DNA from: Glossina fuscipes
Taxonomy: Eukaryota > Arthropoda > Insecta > Diptera > Glossinidae
NCBI RefSeq assembly: GCF_014805625.2
Contig: NW_023998414.1
Location: 17,796,614-17,860,613, forward strand
Reading direction: 5' to 3'
DNA: 64,000 nt
Shown here: piece after piece, positions 26,100 to 36,366 of the stretch
Layout: each line of letters begins with the position of its first letter
Position numbering within the stretch: the first letter of the stretch is position 1
Made by a program: the position numbers and the translations under genes
The notes under the pieces: model-generated
Databases searched by the model: none
What the model was told of the DNA's origin: nothing
The model's input: the letters and a program-made list of their open reading frames with translations, nothing else

Positions 26100-29000
26100 C
26101 ACAGTGCTTAGTGTGTGTGTCTGTTAGGCGGAAGACCGAGCATCGATACCCGGTGCGATAGACGATGAATAAAACTTATACTAAATTACGTGAAAATACC
26201 TCACAGGCCGCGTCAGTTAAGGTGGAATACTTAAAAAGGGCTATTAAAGATGACCTTCGTAGGCCTATCTATCGACTTGCATAAAATTGACTAAAAAGAA
26301 TTGAATATAATTTTTTTTATATTTGCTTGACCTCATGCATGCAAATTTTCGCTTCTTTTTTTTCGTTTGTGTGCACTATGTTACTTTGTTAGTATGTTTT
26401 ATATATTGTATTTTATAGCCAATAAATTAGATGAAAGATCACGGTCAGGGAGTGTTGCCGTATAAATGTATTTGTACAAAACATTGTTACGTAATCGATG
26501 TAACGACTTAATGGGACACTTCTTTCATTTGTGAAATATTATTATACATTGTATGCGCTGATAACAGCGAATGCGCCCAGAACTACTCACCTTAATGTGC
26601 ATAGTTTTCCCATGATCGAAAGAATTGACTTTATAAACTCAAGTCTGAAGTTTGACGGGCGACCCGTTTAATGTACGTTCGATAGCCGCCGTTAGTGAGC
26701 AAGTTCGCTGAACTGTAACGCTTGGTCATCGTCATGCGATACAATACTTCCATTCGACAACTCTCAGTACAACCAATATCAAAGCCGAACCACTCCAATT
26801 CCACTTTAGGAAAATTCACCCCTTCATTTTCACTAATAATGGGTGGCAGAGTTTACATACGTTTGCACAAGTTGCAAAAACTTGTGCTCGTAGTAGTCGA
26901 TTCAATGATATGGCCACGTCATAACTAAACCACCCGCTCAACGGCGGGTAGTAAACGCAAGATTTTACGTCGATTCGTAAAACATAGATCTGTGAATTCA
27001 CGACTGAGATGAAAGCACACTCAAAACAATGGCCTGAAAGACGAGCAGCAGTGCCATCAGCTTACAAGCCTACTGTGTCAGATTTTTAGGACGTGCCAAA
27101 CGTAGTTTTTTATTGAGAAAAAGAATCCAATGCCTAGTGCTCTGCAAAGTTATTGCAGGTTTGACGAGATGATATCAACATAAAACAGTTCCAATTCGAA
27201 AAGACTTCTCCACGCGTCTTTTCCTTTTTCAAACACGAAAAAATAACTTCATGATAGAAGGTGCACGATTATTGAAGACCTTGAGTCGGTGCTTTATAGC
27301 TACTTAGAGAAGCTCGACATTTTTCGATATAGTTCGAATGTGGAGCTGCCGAACACCCCTGGCGAAAATGTATCGAACTAAAAGTGTGAAAAAAGGAAAA
27401 GTGTTTTCTTTTTTTTTTTTGTTAAATCCCAGAAGACTTCGGCAAAGAATATAAATTAAAATATTTCGCCAGCATATCCGATGAGTCGCTACAAGGCTAC
27501 AAGACACCCGTTTCACATTTTAGGAAACACATTATTTTACATTTTATACTGATACGTTGAACGTACGTACATATATCAGTAAAATATTGGGCTGGAAAAT
27601 ATTTTTTCCAGTCGTAACGTCCAAAAGTACACAAAGCAAATCGTGTACACGCTTGTCCGTCTCCTTCATAGCTCACCATAATTAAAGATTTGCGATAGAT
27701 AGATAGGTAGATAGAGCTGAAAATTGTCCCATATGTTCTTAGTTAGAAATTGTTAATCGGGTGTAGCGAAAAATAAAAATATCAAAAATTTTTTGCAAAG
27801 GTATCCTCTCTAAAATTGAATAAATTCTCTCATTCCTAGTGGCATAGTGCTAGATTAAATAGGCGATTATAACTTATGGGAATACGCACTAAACGCTGCT
27901 TAAGCCTTCAGCCTTCAGGTTCAGGCTACAGCTTTCAGTAGTGCGAGTGGGGAAATGAAGCAAGATATGTCCATTGGTCCCAAGGTCCTTTCGTTGCAAT
28001 TGAAAATTATGCCCTTAAAACTCTGTTTAGATCAAAAAACTTTCCGTGAAAGTTCACTTCTGCACTTGCTGCTGCAAAGTTCACTTTTCCCTTTGGTTAA
28101 GTGCTTTACAGCAAAAATTAGAAATTCTTCGTAAAGAGCTATTCCATGTTTTCTTTTTTCCGTACATTATTATCTGCGCGCTTGTACATTAACATTCCAT
28201 ATATGTGGCATATTTATGTATTGAGCAATGCAAGCATATTTGCTGTAGTACAGTTATGGAATGTTTGGACGCAACTGTTACTTAGGAAAGAATACATTTT
28301 CTGTTTCGAAACCAAATAAGTGGTGCGCATCAAAACGTTCGGTCTAAGCCGCATATAATTGCTTTTTTATTTTATTTATTTTCACTTTCATTCTATCTCT
28401 TTACAGATTTTTCCATTTTTCCCATCTACACCAGTAGCCATTATGTCTATGGTCTCCACTACAAAACACTAAACGAAAGTACAAATTTTGCTTCTGAAGT
28501 GACAGCCAAATCTCACCCATAACATGTTTTTTTTCTGTTTTTTTTTTTTTTTTTTTTTAGGTTGAGGTTAATACATTTGATTGTGCACCCTACGTTTGCG
28601 ACCACAATGGAGAATTTCAAAAGAATAAACAAGTCTTAGGCTAAGGGCAAATAAATAGTATTGGCTTAGACTAAGGAAAACTCTACAATAAAACAAATAT
28701 TGCAAAATTGATGATTAGACTTCGATTTAGACAAGATTTCATGATACAGATCTATTTTCGTGAATAAAGCATCGGCAAAACATCACATTAATTAACTAAA
28801 ATGGGAACTCTACAGGTAGAAGAAGTAAATATTTTCATTGCTTATAGGTCAGCTCGTATGTATTTCAAAGCCATATGAAACTATCGAAATTTGTTTCCCC
28901 TACCTTCACCTCACGTCTGTCGTCCGGCTTTCGAGAAATTACAGCGTGAAATTTCCCACAATAAGCTCGAAATGCAAGTGGTCGTCGCAATCGACATTAC

Positions 29001-32000
29001 GTCTTCAGTCGAGGGTATCTCCATGTGCATACCATAGAAATAGTGAAACGATAAAAATTAAAAAAAAAAAAAAAAAAAAAAAATAGAAAGAAGAAAAACA
29101 CAAACAAAGCCACCGTAAAAGTAAACCGCTTGATTTTGTGAAAGGGTTTTTTATTTATTTATTTTTTTATTTTTTTTTTATTTTCACTGCTTTGTGTCGT
29201 ACTAGCAGCACCAGCCAACGCAATCAGAATATCCTCTATATACAAAAAAATCGATTAAAAGCAGCAAAACAATGGGAAAATTCAGATTTGTGCATATAAG
29301 TTACGTTAGTTTTTTTCATTTTCATTTTGCTTATTTTTGACTTTTTAATCTTTATGCCTGAGCGTTTATTTCTCCATTTACGAATACTGTGGCTATGCAT
29401 ATAAATTTCCTATTTGCTGCGTTTAAGACAGCTCTCATTGCATAGCGTTGGATACACGCACCCAGCATCCGATTCGGCTAACGCACATAGCTCGTGCAAC
29501 CTACTCGACGGACTCGCAGAAAGGAGCGTTCGATATGCAATTAACTGTGCCCCATTGACCAATTTCATTCAAATTCTCTCTAAAGAGGTCAGTCTCCGTA
29601 CGCCAGGCTATATCTTCAACAATTCCACACCCACCACCGAACAATGAAAATTCTTCACATTCGTTAGTCCGTCAGTAAACCTCGAAAATACGGATGATAG
29701 GATGATTACCTCCATAATCACCATGAGATTTCTAAATGATTTCTTTACACCAGTGCGTCTAGCACTCCTTAGCTGCAGAAAGAAGTTGGAAGTTTGCTTT
29801 AGGAAAAATCTTCTTATGGGGTCCCATCTTCTTTTAGCTCCTTCGAGATTATAAAGTAACTCTTATTTTTTAGTTTTATAATTTGAATGTCTCTTGGTTT
29901 ACAAATTTAAGTGCGAGCTGGTGAAGTGTGTTTTTCAGAAAGCGGTTATTGTTGCGATCAATGGCACAGTGGCACATTTTGAGGAAAGGCTTAAGCTTAT
30001 GTCCATCGCTGACTCACGAAATGAATCTAAAGAAACAGTAAGTGCAGAAAGCAACTCGGCACGCTAATCTCCTCCTGCTAACACTCTAACCCAAACAGAT
30101 TTTTTAACAAGCTGAGAGGATGGCAAACTATGAATAGAAGCAAATAAAGCAATGTTTCTCGATTATACATTACGGGCATTTGTTTGCAATAATAGCGCGT
30201 TTGTCCCATGCACTTGCTTAAGAACTTCTATGCATGTTATTGAGTTGTCGTCATTTTTTCTAAATATGAATCAATGAATTATAACTAATTTAGTGTTTTG
30301 GGTATATGGAGAGGACCGGTGTAACGAAATTAGGTTTTTCTGATAGGTTTTAGCGTCCTTTAAGATATATCAAAAAACTGTACATGTCATATTTCTTAAA
30401 AGTTTTTTATACACACATATTGCAACTTTTTGCCAACGCTATACATGCACTATATGGTAAATACTAGAAAAAATATTTTGTTTAATATCTAATAACATTT
30501 CTGTATAATTTCTTATTTTATTTATGCTTGTATTTCTAGTTTTGCTTAGTTTTTCGAGTCATTTTGCGACGTTCAATTATCAATTGCTTTAGCATGGACG
30601 CGAACCCAAGAGTGAAGATAGCCTACATTTTTGTCTTTGCTAAAATGTGGGCTAGATACAGTGGGCTAACTTCACTTCAGTAATTGATGGATATTTTTAT
30701 TCGACCCGTAAACGATATTTCCATTTTAATATTCTCCTGTTTATTTCTTTGTCTTTGCCTCTATTAAACCAATATTATTATAACTCGCTCGAACGCTCGA
30801 TATTATTTATGTGAACTAAGATAACCTTATGTTGGTTACTGGATTCGCATTGTTGATTCCGCTGATGCTATCTATCTATGCTTTTTCTAGCTATTACTAA
30901 GCGCATGAACCAGCTAATTAGATGGAAAATGTCAGTTAATAATAAAGTAATAACTAAGACAGGGTTTACTAAGCTCTTTTATACTGTTATGAAATTCGCT
31001 TTTCTAAGATACAGTCCATATCACTGGACCGTGGATATTTTGTTCAAGAGAAATACACTTCGATGTTATTTTTATTTACAATTATATTTCTTTAAAAGTG
31101 GGATTATTTACAATTTAGTTTCGACAATACTTTCGACAGCTTAACTCAAATATTCTTTTTCTACTACCTTGTCTTTCACAAATATTCTATTTATATACAT
31201 TTTTACCATCGCATTACTAGTACCTTATTTTATGACTTGATTCGTTAACCTGCTTTTCGACCTGCAACTGCATGACGCGCCTGCGAATATGCACTTGATT
31301 TTTACCTGTCTGCTTTTCCGCTAATCCGCATTTGGTTTCTTTTCTCTTTAAGAAATTTATTATTTGGGAAAATGACTAAGCTGGAATCAACTAGATTTGA
31401 GATTTCCGCAACAATACGTTTTCTTCAAAAAAATCGATGCGCTAAGTAGAGAATTTAAACCACAACTGTTAACATCATAACTCCTAAGTACATATATTGC
31501 AAAAAGGAATGTCAGAGTAGCGTGAAAATTTTCTTTCAAAAAGTCTTTCACTCTTCAATAAACACGTTCGTTCTCTTCAGAATATACTTAGGCATCTTAA
31601 GTTACCAGGAGAATCGAAATGCGCATCTGGAGTAAGGAAAGAGGAGAGCTGAACAGCATGAAATTACGGAAAAGTAAGAACAAAGTGAAAACATATTTGT
31701 ACATGTTAACGTCAGGTTATACTTGTCCGCGCGATACTTTATGGAATTTTACTGTGGATGTGTCAAGTGAATGAGCAAACATTGTACTCTTTTATGGGAA
31801 GTTATACGCTACAAGATAACGTTATACGGAAGTTTACAACATTATAGGATTTAGCCCCCAAAACGTTGCCCTTGAGTTTAAAAATAGCTATTCATACGTT
31901 GACGATAAGTTTCCTTTTGTCTTTGACAATATTTGTACGTTTAAAAAGTACATACCATCTGGCAAGGTAAAAATTCTAACAATACCTTCTTTCTGAAAAC

Positions 32001-33384
32001 AAAAACAAAAAACAGGCACTCCTTAAAAGCCTCTGCTTACGTACTATACCGGCGTAGGCGATCAAGTAGTAAGAAACTTACTATTATGGCAGCCGATGCT
32101 TCTATCTACAATTCAACACATGACCTGACTGTTTCTTTCTTTTCAGTGTCAATAGAACATTGTCATCTCGCACTGCGGAGTTACTTACGATTTTTCATGC
32201 GATGCCTATGTACTCGACATTACCCCTCAGGAACTGAACGAATCGAGGAACCGTGAATATGTTCTAAATTCACAAAACAAGGGCGCAGTCTTTCCTCTCA
32301 ATTTTCAATTTAAATCTTCACAAACCATGTTATCGTACGGTTAAGCTTGACCTAATATGTATTAAGGATATCAATCGGTTGATTAGCCGATTAGCCGCAC
32401 ATATGATCCTTTTTATTTACCCAAAATAGGTGCTATTTCTGCTGATTGAAGTAATGCTTGCTCTCCAAAGTCCACAGTCTTGAGCACCTTGTCTTCCATT
32501 GTCTTAGCGAAAGCAACGATTGTCGAAAATGCAATTTTGAGCGGTCCATGATCAGCGTCCGTAAACAATTATACTTAATGAGAAACTGTTATTTTAGGTA
32601 GAGCACGGTCGAAAGTATTTTATCATTTTCACCAACAGATATCGATGATTAAAGTACATGCAAGCACCTATTAGATTCTTTTTCGGCGTAAGATATGGAT
32701 CTCCATTCTCTTTTCGATGGATTACTTATTGCCGGAAGAATTTCTGCGATCAACTAAAATTTTGTACATATTAGTGGTAAAAGATCACGTTTACAAGAGG
32801 GTATAATTCAATCATAGGTAATATGCCCTGAGCAACTATAAAAACTAAAGGAAACTCAACAAACCAAAATTCAAAAGACAGAAATGAAATCTGTGCAAGC
32901 CTTACAAATCAGTGCGGATATGATCGCCATCGATCTACTGGAACGCGCATAATTAGTAAAAAAAAGATAAGAACACCATAGCCGCCGTTAGATACCCTAC
33001 ACCCATTCGCCTAATCCAGTTATTCACACCAACATGGGGAGACATTGGGCAGAGAGACAGACAAACGGAGAGGGAAGCTTAAATCGGTGCAGGGTATAAA
33101 AAATAATTATTACACTTTCTCCTCTTATGTCGTTTTTCACCAATTTTATATTGCAAAAAACTTTCATCAATGAAAATATCTAATGCCTTTTCATGCAAGT
33201 ACATTGCAATTATTATTTTATGATTTGAAGATGTACACTACGTATCTATCCCACTCTTATTATATTATAAATAACGTGGCGGACGTATAACTCGCAAAAT
33301 TAAAAAAAAAAAAACTTTAATCAAATAATCACTAAACTAAGTAAGTAATAATAATATATTAATAATATTATATTAATAATATAT
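26100..33384. other. Non-coding stretch up to the assembly gap
   Basis: No recognised gene. Contains a tRNA/SINE-like piece (26100-26185), open frames on both strands at 26631-27001, poly(T) at 28538-28558, poly(A) at 29060-29083, and an exon-like stretch at 32147-32256. It may be a large intron or intergenic DNA. Confidence 0.45.
29060..29083. repeat. Poly(A) tract
   Basis: 24 consecutive A, at the end of an 82-codon open frame that is otherwise unrecognised. A retroposed origin cannot be shown. Confidence 0.9.
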
Positions 33385-33484
33385 NNNNNNNNNNNNNNNN
33401 NNNNNNNNNNNNNNNNNNNNNNNNNNNNNNNNNNNNNNNNNNNNNNNNNNNNNNNNNNNNNNNNNNNNNNNNNNNNNNNNNNNN
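33385..33484. other. Assembly gap (100 N)
   Basis: Exactly 100 undetermined bases, the conventional length for a gap of unknown size. The left edge is a TAATAATAT-rich low-complexity run, a likely cause of the break. It lies 277 bases before the Uch start codon, so part of the Uch promoter or a 5' exon may be missing. Confidence 0.98.
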
Positions 33485-33761
33485 ATTTTAAATCTAACCC
33501 CAACTTTACTCAGGCCAAAAAAAGAATTCTGTGTTCACATTGGGCCTTTTTTATACATCCCAGCGAATGTTTTGTTGTTAATTTGTTGAATAACAGAAGA
33601 AGAAGAAGAAAAAGGAATATAACTCAAATACAGTTGACAAATAAAATTTTCTGTTAGCAAACAAAAAAAAAAAATAATAAATAATGTATCTAAGAAAATT
33701 TTCAACGAATTGACTTTTGAAATGAAAGTTTATAAAATCTCCCTCCAGTTTGCAATTAACT

Positions 33762-34445
33762 ATGTCTGTCTGGACGCCCTTAGAATCTAATCCTGAGGTG
33801 TTGACCAAATACATACACACATTTGGTGTTACCAAGGATTGGGTTATAACTGACGTAATGGGCCTGGAACCTGATATGCTAGAATGGATACCAAAGCCAG
33901 TGAAGTCTATAATTTTATTGTTTCCTTGTTCTGAAATCTATGAAAAGCATCGCGCTGAAGAACAGAAACGTCTAGCTGAAACTGAACCAACTTATCCCAA
34001 GGATTTGTTTTATATGCGTCAATTTAGCCAAAATGCTTGTGGAACTGTAGCTCTCATACACAGCGTAGCTAACAATGAGGATATCTTGTTAGGTGAAGGC
34101 ATTTTAAAAGATTTCTTGGACTTGACCAAAGATATGGCACCAGAAGAACGTGGCAAGGCTTTAGAAGCTGATAAGGCTGTGCGTGAGAGTCACCAAGCTT
34201 TGGCTCAAGAAGGTCAAACCATATCAGATCCTAATGAGGAAGTTTATCATCATTTTGTCGCTTTCGTTAACAAGGCGAGCACTCTATATGAACTCGACGG
34301 TCGTAAAATGTTCCCTATTGAACACGGAGCCACGAGCAATGAAACTTTTCTCCAAGATGCAGCTCGTGTTTGCAAAGAATTCATTGCTCGTGACCCTGAG
34401 GAATTACGCTTTACTGTTCTAGCGTTAAGTGCTGCCGTGAAATAA
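33762..34445 (+). CDS. Uch: Ubiquitin carboxyl-terminal hydrolase (UCH family, peptidase C12)
   Basis: Single-exon gene of 227 aa, the usual size for UCH-L1/L3 type enzymes. These thiol proteases cleave small adducts from the C-terminus of ubiquitin in the cytosol. The catalytic set is visible: Gln87 (oxyanion hole), Cys93 in QNACGTVALIHS, His164 in YHHFVAF and Asp179 in LYELDGR, with family spacing. The N-terminus TPLESNPEVLTKYI is the family start and the C-terminal FTVLALSAA strand is present. I chose the ATG at 33762. The frame is open a little further up, but only a TTG lies there and a TGA closes it at 33723. The sequence ending in CAG at 33748 resembles a splice acceptor, so an intron in the 5' UTR is possible. 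An AATAAA at 34566-34571 suits its poly(A) site. Nothing is broken. Confidence 0.96.
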   Translation: MSVWTPLESNPEVLTKYIHTFGVTKDWVITDVMGLEPDMLEWIPKPVKSIILLFPCSEIYEKHRAEEQKRLAETEPTYPKDLFYMRQFSQNACGTVALIHSVANNEDILLGEGILKDFLDLTKDMAPEERGKALEADKAVRESHQALAQEGQTISDPNEEVYHHFVAFVNKASTLYELDGRKMFPIEHGATSNETFLQDAARVCKEFIARDPEELRFTVLALSAAVK

Positions 34446-36366
34446 TCTGACGTTTTCCTTTACATTATCAATATTTCTCTATTTGGATAAAATCGCTTAC
34501 TAAGCATTCGCAATTCGGGCTATTTTTACATGATTTTCAGTTTCTATAATGAGTTGTCAAAATTAAATAAATTTGATTAAAATTGACTATTTGGTTTCCC
34601 ATCATTTTATGTCGGTTTAGAGATTATCATTTCTAAATACAATATATGTGTATGTGTAGTTAACTTTCTCTCTTACGCTCTCTTTTATGCTGACGTGCTT
34701 TAATTCAAGGACAAGCCCCATTGAAAAGGGATTGCATCGGGCGATTTTTTCATCATACGTAGAAATCACAATTGCCACTTCAAAATGTTAGATCAGAAGC
34801 CTAATATCATCATGGATTTTGATATGAAGCCATAAGTAATGCTTGCCATGTAGGAATCTAATTGACGCTTGCACGTAATGTTGGACCGCTGTTACACGTA
34901 TTCGATAAAACAACTTTTTTTATTTAAAAAGAAATAAATAAAACAGACAAGTATCGAACGTTCCGTTTCGAATTCATCAAAAATCGAAACTTCAATCAAT
35001 ATATCTCGAAACGCATAAACTTTGTTTTTGGTGGTTGTGGCAAATTACTACACGGTTCTTTTGCAGCATCACAAATTGCTGGTATCCTGCCAAATTAAAG
35101 CAATTTTGTTAGAGTTCGTTTTTATTTATATTTGTTTTTTAAGATTTTTCAAGTTCCAATTTGAAAACTCATTCAATCCAAGCAATTATTTCGATTTTCT
35201 AAGACCTTGCTATGGAATATTATAAAGCAAGAGCCACGTGGGAACATATGAAAATCAAAACGACTTCTTTACTCTTGAGCATTCTGGTAAAAACCGTGCA
35301 TTTTCCGCAAAAGGTTTATTTTTATTTACTAATTAAAGTCCAGTTTTACCTGTAGCGTACGAAGAGTAATAATTATTTGATTGGATGAAATCAGTTATCA
35401 CGTACAGTTTCGAAAGCACTAAAGCACGTTTGCAGATTAATAATGTTTCGTCCTCGGTTTTTTTACGGTATCATTAGGCTGCTTATTATAAACATTGCTT
35501 TTTTTTATTGCAATTAAGTGGTGATATAGAAGCGCCAAATCTAAATTTTATGCTGCACTATAATGCTAACTAACCACCTCTCAGTACCAGTGGCTAACTT
35601 TGATACCATATTTTCAGTTTACCTTTTAAAAATAATAAAAAATTTTCTAATAAATCTTTTTGGCGCATTTCGCGCTTTTTTCTACGAACGGGCCATATTA
35701 GAATGAACATTTCTTATCCACAACGAATAATCACGGTTAAGAAAATTACATTTATTTTATTGCTATGATATGAGCCTAAAGGAATAGCATAAGACTTTGT
35801 TTATAACGTTAGAAGAGTATTTACAGATAATTATTTATAAAGACAAAGGAACTTAGTTGCAGACACACGACTTTTCACAGCAACGGATATGTCAACTTAA
35901 CCAACGTCTTTCCTGGGAAGCGAATATTCAATTCCTTGTACATCGAGCGTATTTTGGGGTTAATAACAAGAAGAATTGACTTATCAGTCACAAAAGATGA
36001 CTTTTCCACCAATGAAAACTTAAAGACACCAGTTTACGATATAAAAATTTCTTATTAAAAATACAACGAAGTAAGAAAACGAAAAAATCGCGCGCTTTTC
36101 AACACTGTTACTTATCATTTTATATCAAATACTTGTAAATAAAAAGAACAAGAAGTGAATACTTCTTTTTTTCACTGTAATAAATATTATGTTGCTGTGA
36201 AGATCGAAATAATCCTGGATTTACCACTTTTAGCCAAAGAATTTGCGCTCGACTGAAATATAAGCATTACGATTTAAGATTAGGTAATGTAAACCATAGA
36301 GAAGTGTTTGTTGTTGTGCAAGCTGGTAAAGAAGCTAATATTGAGTTTTATCAATAATCAATAAAA
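34446..36366. other. Spacer between Uch and GCS1
   Basis: No coding sequence recognised. It contains the Uch 3' UTR, a dispersed-repeat fragment around 34690-34800 (it shares the TTCAAGGACA...ATTGAAAA pieces seen in other copies) and, at its right end, the GCS1 promoter and 5' UTR. No TATA box or initiator could be assigned with confidence. Confidence 0.5.
34566..34571 (+). terminator. Poly(A) signal AATAAA, likely for Uch
   Basis: Canonical AATAAA about 120 bases after the Uch stop codon, in AT-rich sequence. Assigned by position only. Confidence 0.55.

Noticed and set aside
26631..27001. Open frames on both strands in a higher-GC patch
   Set aside because: Both strands are open in overlapping frames and neither product resembles a known family; no splice structure supports one over the other.
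27955..28134. 59-codon ATG-led small open frame
   Set aside because: No motif, no signal peptide, no conserved context visible; ordinary for chance in this length of DNA.
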